Shown here piece after piece: positions 1 through 5,979 of a stretch of 5,979 nt of DNA. Origin of the DNA: Planctomycetota bacterium (GTDB lineage: Bacteria > Planctomycetota > PUPC01 > JACPCR01); NCBI GenBank assembly GCA_030740295.1, contig JASLXP010000097.1:1-5979 (forward strand), read 5' to 3'. Position 1 is the first letter of the stretch. Each line of letters starts with the position of its first letter. The position numbers were made by a program, and so were the translations under genes. Under the pieces are notes generated by a model that saw only the letters and a list, made by a program, of their open reading frames with translations, did not search any database and had not been told where the DNA came from.

Positions 1-3000
1 ACAAAAAGAGAGTAAGCAGCAAGGCGGAAGCAACATCGACGCAGGGGGCCGAAGGCTGGCAAAAGATCGAAGCAGTCCTGGATGCTGCCGCCCAGAAACC
101 AGGACTGCTCACCAACATCACACTCAGCCTCACTGGGCCAGGCGAATTCGATGACGTCAGTCTCGTTGAGGACGTCAGCGGCCCAAACCTGGCCAAAAAC
201 ATCAGCTTCGAAGAGGTCGATGACAGCGGCTACCCCAGGGGCTGGTCACAGCAGCGGAAATACTCATGGATGGGCCCGACCTATTACGTCTGGACGGACT
301 GGAATCACTACCATGCCAAGAATCGCGGTGGGGTCGTCACTGATAATCTCGTCTCCCATTCGGGCAAGCGCTCCCTTCGCTTTAATGTATTTCCGGGCGA
401 TGAAAAGTATGTTGAATCCGATGCCATCGTGCTCCATCAGACGAAGCCGCAGGTCATAGAGATCGGCGTCATGGTCCGTGCCGATCGCATCAGACTGATC
501 GATGTCCGTGCGATTGATGAGCTCGGAGACGATCTTCCAACTGTTCGCCCGCAACAACCGGAATACAGCAGTGGAGGTTCTCAGTTGTATGGCGCGGGCA
601 CATTCGGCTGGCGTTACATCAGAAAGTTTGTCAGCCCGCGAAATGATCAGCCGATCATTTCCATGCGCGTTCGGCTTTGTGCACGCGGCTTCAACGCACA
701 CACGCTTGACGACGGCGGCACTCGCCCCTTCTGCGTCCAGACCGGCACGGTCTGGTGGGACGACCTCCGAGTCGTGGAACGCGAAAGCACTGTTCAGGAG
801 CTTGCCACACGAAAAGTAAAGGTCCGCAACGAGAGGATCGCTCCCAGCGAGTACACCATCGAATCAGTAGACCTCGGTGACCGGTTGTTCGGCGAAAATG
901 AGCTCCGCATCAGGCTGAGAAACAATTCGAAGAAGACAGTCCGACTCAAGGCTGCATACACTTTGGGTGTTGAAGAAAAGCCATTGCAGGAACAGAAGGT
1001 GAAGATGAGTAAGGGAGAATCAGCAGAGGTCATCTTCCAATACAAAATCGAAAAACTGGTCGGCGAACTTTTGGACCAGCAGCCCATACACGTCCTGCTG
1101 TATGACGGGCGCAAGGTGGTGGCGAAAAGCACCTACTGGTTCAACACATGGCCGGTCACAGTGGACTTCGATTTCTCGAAACACTACAGCTACCCCAATG
1201 AAAACCCGTTGCGGGTCGCCATGAATCTTGGGGTCGCTTCCGGCACTTTGAGCAAGGTCGCCCGCCTTGAGCTGGCAGCAAAAGACAGCGAAGGCGCGGT
1301 CGTCGATCGCCACGAAATCAAAGACCTCGCTGCCGCATTCGCGAACACAAAGACAGGGCTGCCGAAAAAGAGAGAAGAGAGCTACGAGCACAAGTATCCC
1401 ACCCCCTTCTGGTGGGGAGATCGCACCAACCTGCTGTCCGTCGATTTTGATATTTCAAAGGTGAAAGTCTGGCCGCACGATCAGCCGACACGTGACACGC
1501 ACCTCGAGCTCACCGCCTACGATTCGAAAGGCGCCGTTCTGTTCAGCGACAAGAGCCAGCCCTTTGGCCGCATGGCAAAATATGATCGAAAACAACTGCC
1601 CGAAATCAAAACGGTGAAGGTCCGAGAAGACGGCGCGATCCTCATCAACGGCCAACCGAAATTCCTCACCGGCGCCACGCACCAGCAGCAGCGCATATCA
1701 CACTCACCAGAAATCATCGCCGACCTGGGCTTTCTCGGTCATCGCCTTCCGACCGCCTCTTTTGAGGATCTGGACAAGATGTGGAAAGAGCACCGCATCT
1801 ACTTGCTCCAGGCCAAACCGGTTTCAAAGGCGAGGACGACAGCCGTTCATACCAGCTTCACAGAAGCTCAACGAAAGGCCTTCAACGAATGGATCGCAAA
1901 GGGAGGGGGCAAGAACGTCATCAGCTTCAACACCGGCGGCTGGGAGAGCAAAGTCGATCACACCAAAGGCGGCCTCGTTCAAAGCCATCTCGCGCTGAAT
2001 GAAGAAATTCGCAAGAAGACCGGCCGCGCCATCGCATGGTCGCCCAGTGGCGCCTACAACGCCTGGTGGATCAATAAAGTCCCGTTCTATGACATCGTGC
2101 ACGCGGAAACGGAGATGTGGGGCGCGATGGATTACAACGTCGTCTGGATGCCTTATCAAAATCACAAGGCAACCCCTTCCACCTGGGTCTACCTGCCACA
2201 GCTCTACGAAAACCATCCTTTCGAACGGCTGCGTTTCGAGACCTACGAAAACATCCTTCGCGGCTCGTCGGGCTACTCCATGATCCAGGGCATTGGTGAC
2301 CCGACCTTCCTGCGCGGCCTGAACGGCGAGCTTCGATACCTTGAATCACGCTGGTACTCGCAGGAACGGGCGCCGGACGTCACCATCACTCCGGACATTT
2401 CTGCGCGAGTGAAAAAGAAGGGCAACAAGGCATACATCATCGCCACCAATTCCGGCCCGGTTCAGGTTGGCGTCTGGGAATGGCACGACGAAGCCTTCTC
2501 AGGCAATCGCTCGCACACAGGCGATTCCATCAATCGCATGTGGAAGCCAGAAGGCTGGACCCTCCACGGCTGGCGAGTGGACAAGGCCCGGAAGCTGAAA
2601 GCAGGCGACCGCATCGTGCAGTACGTGCGCATCGATCCGGAGTACGTGCCCAAGAGCATCGCGCTCGGTATCCGCGGCAACGGCAAATTTATTCACAACG
2701 TCACCCTCGGAAATTTCTCGTTCACAGAATTCAAGAATCAGGCCGCGAATCTCCAGTGGTTCACAGAGCTCAATCACTCCACGTGGCATTCCGTGTGGTG
2801 CCACCTCTCGCCGGAGAAATACGCGAAGGCCGTCCGTCTCAAAGGAAAGAAATGGGCCGACAGATACCAGGGCTACACCATCCAGCACAAGAAACATGTG
2901 GATGAGCACATCTACAAGGCCGCGCACTTTAAGTCCCTCGGCCAACTGCCCAAAGCCGGCAAGTGGTATCGCATCGAAATCAAGGCCGAAGATGTCGGCA

Positions 3001-3407
3001 TGGCCGGCAAGTGGGTCGACGGTTTCGCATTCGCCACCCAGCAAGGCCAGGCTCTGTGGGATCACACCGCCATCCTGAGCGGCGAAATGGAAACCGTACT
3101 CTGCGAAGATTCGGTCGGCATCGACCGTTCACTCTTGAACACGGTCCGTTTCAACATCGCCGGCCTCACCGGCACCAGAAAGGTAAAAGTGCTTTTCGAA
3201 AACCGCGAGATCGATTGCACCGACGGCACCTTCACCGAAGACTTCAACGGCACCGATACCTACGGCTTCGAAGCAGGCGGCGTCGCCGGGGACGCATTCG
3301 GGTACATCAAGGACGAGATGCGCGAGCTGGTCAACGTCATGCCCAGCGGTTACGCATACAGTTACGGTCCGACCGCAGTCCATATATATGAGATTCCGCT
3401 CGATTGA
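1..3407 (+). CDS. Large modular beta-sandwich / glycoside hydrolase-like protein, 5' end missing
   Basis: The frame is open from the left edge (first whole codon at base 3) to the TGA at 3405-3407, giving at least 1134 residues; an ATG at 270 is internal, since conserved-looking protein continues upstream. Numbering residues from base 3: residues 1-56 look like the end of a jelly-roll module (GWQKIEAVL, then GEFDDVSLVED). Residues about 61-260 form a second such module, opening PNLAKNISFEE...GYPRGW and ending WWDDLRVVE. Residues about 265-540 are beta-rich. Residues about 546-557 (ILINGQPKFLTG) resemble the strand that precedes the barrel in many clan GH-A glycoside hydrolases, and about 560-790 read as a barrel-like region with acidic candidates in HAETEMWG (700-707) and FETYENILRG (745-754). 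A C-terminal sandwich contains LPKAGKWYRIEI (982-993) and ALWDH (1017-1021), and the end carries VKVLFENRE and AVHIYEIP. The resemblance to polysaccharide-acting exported proteins is inference; catalytic residues are unproven and a purely binding role is possible. Any signal peptide lies off the window. It converges on lpxB with a 15-bp gap in which no hairpin terminator is visible. Confidence 0.85.
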   Translation, partial: KKRVSSKAEATSTQGAEGWQKIEAVLDAAAQKPGLLTNITLSLTGPGEFDDVSLVEDVSGPNLAKNISFEEVDDSGYPRGWSQQRKYSWMGPTYYVWTDWNHYHAKNRGGVVTDNLVSHSGKRSLRFNVFPGDEKYVESDAIVLHQTKPQVIEIGVMVRADRIRLIDVRAIDELGDDLPTVRPQQPEYSSGGSQLYGAGTFGWRYIRKFVSPRNDQPIISMRVRLCARGFNAHTLDDGGTRPFCVQTGTVWWDDLRVVERESTVQELATRKVKVRNERIAPSEYTIESVDLGDRLFGENELRIRLRNNSKKTVRLKAAYTLGVEEKPLQEQKVKMSKGESAEVIFQYKIEKLVGELLDQQPIHVLLYDGRKVVAKSTYWFNTWPVTVDFDFSKHYSYPNENPLRVAMNLGVASGTLSKVARLELAAKDSEGAVVDRHEIKDLAAAFANTKTGLPKKREESYEHKYPTPFWWGDRTNLLSVDFDISKVKVWPHDQPTRDTHLELTAYDSKGAVLFSDKSQPFGRMAKYDRKQLPEIKTVKVREDGAILINGQPKFLTGATHQQQRISHSPEIIADLGFLGHRLPTASFEDLDKMWKEHRIYLLQAKPVSKARTTAVHTSFTEAQRKAFNEWIAKGGGKNVISFNTGGWESKVDHTKGGLVQSHLALNEEIRKKTGRAIAWSPSGAYNAWWINKVPFYDIVHAETEMWGAMDYNVVWMPYQNHKATPSTWVYLPQLYENHPFERLRFETYENILRGSSGYSMIQGIGDPTFLRGLNGELRYLESRWYSQERAPDVTITPDISARVKKKGNKAYIIATNSGPVQVGVWEWHDEAFSGNRSHTGDSINRMWKPEGWTLHGWRVDKARKLKAGDRIVQYVRIDPEYVPKSIALGIRGNGKFIHNVTLGNFSFTEFKNQAANLQWFTELNHSTWHSVWCHLSPEKYAKAVRLKGKKWADRYQGYTIQHKKHVDEHIYKAAHFKSLGQLPKAGKWYRIEIKAEDVGMAGKWVDGFAFATQQGQALWDHTAILSGEMETVLCEDSVGIDRSLLNTVRFNIAGLTGTRKVKVLFENREIDCTDGTFTEDFNGTDTYGFEAGGVAGDAFGYIKDEMRELVNVMPSGYAYSYGPTAVHIYEIPLD

Positions 3408-3422
3408 GGTAGATCAGAGAGG

Positions 3423-4541
3423 TCAAAGGAACTTCAAGACTTCTCTCGCTGCTCGCTCGCTTGCACCCGATCCGCCCAGGTGCTCACGCACTTCTGCGAG
3501 CTCTTCCGTCATGGTTGCAAGCTTCTTGTTCTGTATCAGGTCCAACGCAGTCGACGCGACTTTCTCCGGTGTGCAGTGCCACTGCATCATCTCGGGGACA
3601 ACCTGGCGCTTACACAGAATGTTGGGCATCGCGTAGGTGTCGATGCACTTGAGCATGGCGAACAGCGCCAGACTGCCGAGCCCGAGTTTGTAGAGCACGG
3701 CCATCGGCGTCTGCAGGATGCCGGCCTCCAGGCAGGCCGTGCCAGAGGTGACCAGCAGGAGCTCCGATTGCCTCATGACTTCCTGTGCCCGGCCGCGTAC
3801 CACCTCGAACGGCACAGGCGACTTTTCCTGGAATTCTTCGACAAGTCCTTGCGGCAGGCCCTGCGTGCAGCCCAGGGTGAACTCCGTGCCTTCAACGTTT
3901 CTGGCGATCTGCTCGGCCGCACTCAGCATGACGGGGAACAATCGCTTCACCTCGCCGATGCGGCTGCCGGGCAAAAGCCCGACGCGGCATTCACCGCTGG
4001 GGCCGCGTTCCCGGGGGATGCGGAAGTCTCCCTCCGGTGCAAGGGTGTCGCACAGAGGGTGCCCCACGAACGCGACGTCCACCCCATTCTTGCGGTAGAC
4101 CTCCTCTTCGAAATCGAAAAGGACGAGCATTCTGTCGACGCGCCGCGCAATGGTCTTTATTCGCCACGGGCGCCAGGCCCAGATTTGCGGGCTGACGTAG
4201 TAACAGACAGGAATCTTGAGAGGGCGCACCATCTTGGCGAGCCGCATGTTGAACTCGATGTAATCGATCGGCACGACCACATCGGGATCCATCTCCTCGA
4301 TCTTACGAACAAGCAATTTGAAAACGCGCTGCAATTCTCTGAGATGCCCGATGGCCTCAGTCGCTCCAATGACCGCATGCTTCGTCAGATCCGCGTGAAT
4401 CTCGACTCCCGCCTTCTCCATGAATTCTCCACCGGCGCCCCCGATGTGAAGGTCTGGCCGAGCCCTCTTGAGCTCTTCGGCAAGGCGACCGCCGTAGAAA
4501 TCGCCTGAGTGCTCACCGGCTATTATGAAGACACCAGGCAT
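3423..4541 (-). CDS. lpxB: Lipid-A-disaccharide synthase LpxB
   Basis: LpxB is a GT19 glycosyltransferase acting at the inner face of the cytoplasmic membrane. It joins lipid X (2,3-diacylglucosamine 1-phosphate) to UDP-2,3-diacylglucosamine, releasing UDP and forming the lipid A disaccharide. The 372-residue length is normal (E. coli 382). Motifs in order: AGEHSGD (8-14, family AGEASGD); ID at 92-93, where D93 aligns with the essential E. coli D98; YYVSPQIWAW (114-123); FVGHPLCD (158-165); LLPGSR (189-194), R194 aligning with E. coli R201; VTSGTACLE (264-272); and PNILCKRQVVPE (306-317), N307 aligning with E. coli N316. The alignments are by eye from memory of the E. coli protein. The segment after D93 is YIEFN rather than the usual APDFN. 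The start at 4541 puts AGE at the usual distance from the N-terminus. No purine-rich ribosome-binding site precedes it: the mRNA leader is almost all C and U. The dehydrogenase gene lies 197 bp upstream on the same strand, so co-transcription is likely but would have to cross the low-complexity tract. Confidence 0.97.
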   Translation of the reverse strand: MPGVFIIAGEHSGDFYGGRLAEELKRARPDLHIGGAGGEFMEKAGVEIHADLTKHAVIGATEAIGHLRELQRVFKLLVRKIEEMDPDVVVPIDYIEFNMRLAKMVRPLKIPVCYYVSPQIWAWRPWRIKTIARRVDRMLVLFDFEEEVYRKNGVDVAFVGHPLCDTLAPEGDFRIPRERGPSGECRVGLLPGSRIGEVKRLFPVMLSAAEQIARNVEGTEFTLGCTQGLPQGLVEEFQEKSPVPFEVVRGRAQEVMRQSELLLVTSGTACLEAGILQTPMAVLYKLGLGSLALFAMLKCIDTYAMPNILCKRQVVPEMMQWHCTPEKVASTALDLIQNKKLATMTEELAEVREHLGGSGASERAAREVLKFL

Positions 4542-4552
4542 TTCAGGAGAGA

Positions 4553-4575
4553 GGGAGGGAGAGGGGGAGACGGGG
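4553..4575 (+). other. Canonical G-quadruplex motif next to the lpxB start
   Basis: Four G-runs (GGG 4553-4555, GGG 4557-4559, GGGGG 4563-4567, GGGG 4572-4575) are separated by loops of 1, 3 and 4 bases, which satisfies the usual G3+N1-7 rule. The G-rich strand is the template strand for lpxB, 12-34 bp upstream of its start codon, so any structure would form in DNA and the transcript would be C-rich there. Similar G-runs recur at 4587-4599. Folding and effect are inferred, not shown. Confidence 0.6.
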
Positions 4576-4581
4576 AGAGGA

Positions 4582-4716
4582 GGAGAGGGGGAGACGGGGA
4601 GACGGAGAGGAGGAGAAAAGGAGAAAAGGAGAGAGGAGAGAGGGAGAAGGGGAAGGAGAGGAGGAGAAAAGGAGAGAGGAGAGAGGGAGGGAGGTGCTCC
4701 CGTTCTCCCCCTCTCC
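4582..4716. repeat. Imperfect inverted repeat inside the low-complexity tract
   Basis: The 13-base segment 4582-4594 (GGAGAGGGGGAGA) is exactly complementary to 4704-4716. Pairing continues past a one-base bulge (T4703) between 4595-4598 and 4699-4702. The same 13-mer also occurs at 4558-4570, so two alternative stems are possible. The loop is more than 100 bases of purine-rich sequence, and no T-run follows on either strand, so this does not look like an intrinsic terminator. A cruciform, triplex or long-range RNA stem are possibilities only. Confidence 0.6.
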
Positions 4717-4738
4717 CCCTCTCCCTGTCCCCTCTCGC

Positions 4739-5761
4739 CTACTCACCGGTCACCCCCAGCCTCTTTTGTGATTCCGCTATCGCCTCTTGAATCTGGTGCG
4801 CGGCTTCGATGGCTCGGAGGCCGTCCTGGGCGGTGACTGCAGTCGGCGAGTCTGACTGCACTGCTTTGACGAATGCGGCCAGTTCTTCCGCAAGCGGTTC
4901 TTCTTTGCCCATTTTGAGTTTCTTGACTTCGATGTAATTGCTGAAAACGAATTTGAGGGGATCGGCGAGTGTGCGCGGATCGATTTTTGTCGGGTCGAGC
5001 TCGGCCTGTTTCATCTTCTCGGTTTTGCGGTAGACACGGGCCGTGCGGTCTTTGAAGTCGAGTGAAACGTAAGCATCTTCCTGGAAGATCCGGATCTTGC
5101 GCTCGCTCTTCATGGAGACTCGACTTGCAGTGAGGTTGGCCACGCAGCCGTTTTCGAAAAGTAATCGCGCGTTGGCCACGTCTTCGTTTTGCCCAATAAC
5201 GCTGACGCCGGTGGCGTCGACTCGCTCGATCTCTGATTGGGTCAGGTGCAGGATGATATCGATGTCGTGGATCATGAGATCCAGCACGACGCTGATATCG
5301 GTCGAGCGAAAGCTGAACGGGCTGATGCGGTCGGCCTCGATGTAACCGGGTCGATCCAGAATCTTCTTTATCTCAACAAATGAAGGATTGAATCGCTCGA
5401 CGTGTCCCACCTGGACCGGGACACTTTTGGCTTCGGCCTGCGCCACGAGCTGCTGTGCTTGATCGAGGGTGGATGTCATCGGTTTTTCGATCAGCACCGC
5501 GACCCCGGCATCGATGAAATCTTTCGCGACATCGAAGTGGTACTTGGTCGGGACAGCAATAGATGCAATATCGAGATCGCCCAGTATGTCGTCATAGGTT
5601 TCGTGCCAGGCTGTCTTGCATTTCCGGGCCACCTGTTTGCCACGCTTCTCTTCAAGGTCCACTACACCGATCAGATCGACATCGTCCATGGATGCGTAGA
5701 TGCGCGCATGATGCTGGCCAAGATGTCCGGTGCCTACGACCGCTGTCCTCAGTGGGGACAT
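4739..5761 (-). CDS. Gfo/Idh/MocA-family sugar dehydrogenase, GnnA-like, lipid A locus
   Basis: This is a NAD(P)-dependent oxidoreductase of 340 residues, normal for the family. The N-terminal Rossmann fold has the dinucleotide motif GTGHLG (10-15) and an acidic residue at the end of the second strand (VVD, D35), which favours NAD. The EKP signature is at 92-94, with K93 the usual catalytic lysine. The C-terminal alpha/beta domain has DLMIHDID (161-168), with D161 and H165 in the usual catalytic positions. VGHVERFNP (118-126) and SERKIRIFQEDAYVSLDF (219-236) resemble, from memory, the subgroup found in lpx gene clusters. In Acidithiobacillus ferrooxidans, GnnA oxidises the 3-hydroxyl of UDP-GlcNAc and the aminotransferase GnnB completes UDP-GlcNAc3N; both genes lie between lpxA and lpxB. 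Here the gene is directly upstream of lpxB, but no aminotransferase lies between them or elsewhere in the window. UDP-GlcNAc 3-dehydrogenase is therefore the best guess for the substrate, not established. The start is supported by a good ribosome-binding site. I withhold gnnA because substrate cannot be read from sequence. Confidence 0.93.
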   Translation of the reverse strand: MSPLRTAVVGTGHLGQHHARIYASMDDVDLIGVVDLEEKRGKQVARKCKTAWHETYDDILGDLDIASIAVPTKYHFDVAKDFIDAGVAVLIEKPMTSTLDQAQQLVAQAEAKSVPVQVGHVERFNPSFVEIKKILDRPGYIEADRISPFSFRSTDISVVLDLMIHDIDIILHLTQSEIERVDATGVSVIGQNEDVANARLLFENGCVANLTASRVSMKSERKIRIFQEDAYVSLDFKDRTARVYRKTEKMKQAELDPTKIDPRTLADPLKFVFSNYIEVKKLKMGKEEPLAEELAAFVKAVQSDSPTAVTAQDGLRAIEAAHQIQEAIAESQKRLGVTGE

Positions 5762-5766
5762 GAGAC

Positions 5767-5773
5767 TTCCTCT
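5767..5773 (-). promoter_or_regulatory. Ribosome-binding site of the dehydrogenase gene
   Basis: On the - strand AGAGGAA lies six bases before the ATG at 5761, a good Shine-Dalgarno match and spacing. It fixes the start codon and contrasts with lpxB downstream, which has none. Confidence 0.75.
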
Positions 5774-5788
5774 GTTGCAGATTTGAGG

Positions 5789-5794
5789 ATTCTA
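5789..5794 (-). promoter_or_regulatory. Possible -10 element upstream of the dehydrogenase gene
   Basis: On the - strand TAGAAT differs from the TATAAT consensus at one position and lies about 27 bases upstream of the start codon. No convincing TTGACA-like -35 is found 16-18 bases further upstream, where the sequence reads around GTTTAG. This is a weak candidate; the gene may instead be read from genes further upstream beyond the window. Confidence 0.2.
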
Positions 5795-5840
5795 GCAGGC
5801 TGAGGCTGGTACTAAACTGGGCAGGGGGAGGAGTGAGGAG

Positions 5841-5979
5841 TGAACGGTGAATGGTGAATGGTGAATGGTGAATTGTGAATGGTGAATGGTGAATGGTGAA
5901 TGGTGAATGGTGAATGGTGAATGGTGAATGGCGAATGGTGAATGAGGAATGGTGAATGGTGATGAGGAATGGTGAATGG
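5841..5979. repeat. Tandem heptanucleotide array (TGAATGG), about 20 copies, cut by window end
   Basis: Counting from 5841, the 139 bp resolve into about 20 units of TGAATGG. Units 2-4 and 6-13 are perfect. Variants include TGAACGG (first), TGAATTG (5869-5875), CGAATGG (5932-5938), TGAATGA (5939-5945), GGAATGG (5946-5952 and 5966-5972) and a 6-base unit at 5960-5965. Variants cluster at both visible ends of the array, with a homogeneous core, as expected from slippage or unequal exchange. The flank at 5822-5840 is a related GAGGAGTGAGGAG sequence. On the + strand TGA appears in every frame, so it is non-coding that way. The array reaches the right edge, so its full length is unknown. Confidence 0.95.

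Larger units (their letters stand above)
4542..4738. repeat. Low-complexity polypurine/polypyrimidine intergenic tract
   Basis: This is the gap between the dehydrogenase stop and the lpxB start. On the + strand, about 4547-4694 is almost wholly A and G with only occasional C; after TG at 4695-4696, about 4697-4740 is almost wholly C and T. The purine part is made of internal duplications. A 21-bp direct repeat is perfect at 4558-4578 and 4582-4602. A second composite duplication pairs 4604-4621 with 4655-4672 and 4624-4646 with 4667-4689, one copy carrying an extra 8 bp. Several frames are open across it only because the composition lacks stop codons. It looks like replication-slippage expansion; whether it has any function is unknown. 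Confidence 0.93.

Noticed and set aside
270..272. ATG as the start of the large + strand gene
   Set aside because: The frame is open back to base 3 and the upstream residues (GEFDDVSLVED, PNLAKNISFEE) read as real module sequence continuous with what follows; there is no ribosome-binding site before this ATG.
2499..3065. 188-codon - strand open frame within the large modular gene
   Set aside because: It lies antisense to conserved-looking C-terminal modules and has no motif or supporting context.
3408..3422. Bidirectional terminator between the two convergent genes
   Set aside because: The 15-bp gap contains no inverted repeat and no T-run on either strand.
3480..4508. 342-codon + strand open frame covering most of lpxB
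   Set aside because: It is exactly antisense to a well-supported lpxB and gives an Arg/His/Leu-rich protein without recognisable motifs, as expected from codon bias of the opposite strand.
4582..4716. Intrinsic terminator after the dehydrogenase gene
   Set aside because: The complementary arms are separated by more than 100 bases and no U-tract follows on the - strand.
4509..4836. Glu/Gly/Arg-rich + strand frames and a Ser/Leu/Pro-rich - strand frame over the purine tract
   Set aside because: They are open only because nearly pure purine or pyrimidine sequence contains no stop codons; the peptides are low complexity and run into real genes.
5402..5803. 133-codon + strand frame antisense to the dehydrogenase N-terminus
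   Set aside because: It overlaps the Rossmann-fold coding region of a confident gene on the other strand and shows no family features.
5841..5979. CRISPR array
   Set aside because: Units are 7 bp and directly abutting with no spacers, so this is a microsatellite-like tandem repeat.

Overview
The window holds three convincing protein genes and two stretches of low-complexity intergenic DNA. I see no RNA gene, insertion sequence, CRISPR array or phage gene. The organism is a Gram-negative (lipid A-making) bacterium of moderately high G+C, because the window carries lpxB. The left-hand gene is a very large beta-sandwich-rich protein whose C-terminal modules recall proteins common in Planctomycetota and related PVC or candidate phyla. 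That placement is an inference from remembered family resemblance, not from a search.

Left part (1-3407, + strand): one uninterrupted frame of at least 1134 codons, open through the left edge, so its start and any signal peptide lie outside the window. It reads as a modular, probably exported, carbohydrate-related protein. It has the end of one jelly-roll-like module, a second complete one, a beta-rich middle, a region resembling a glycoside hydrolase barrel, and a C-terminal beta-sandwich. Its substrate and catalytic residues are not known.

Right part (3423-5761, - strand): a Gfo/Idh/MocA-family NAD(P)-dependent sugar dehydrogenase gene followed downstream by lpxB (lipid A disaccharide synthase). 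This neighbourhood is typical of lipid A loci in which the dehydrogenase resembles GnnA, the UDP-GlcNAc 3-dehydrogenase that starts the route to a 2,3-diamino sugar. The large + strand gene converges on lpxB with only 15 bp between stop codons and is probably functionally separate.

Intergenic DNA: 4542-4738, between the dehydrogenase and lpxB, is an extreme polypurine tract built of internal duplications, followed by a polypyrimidine arm that can pair back on it. It includes a canonical G-quadruplex motif close to the lpxB start. From 5841 to the right edge lies a tandem array of about 20 copies of a 7-bp unit (TGAATGG), upstream of the dehydrogenase gene. Two unrelated simple-sequence tracts flanking one gene are the most unusual structural feature here; I found no clear evidence of a wholly new biological system.
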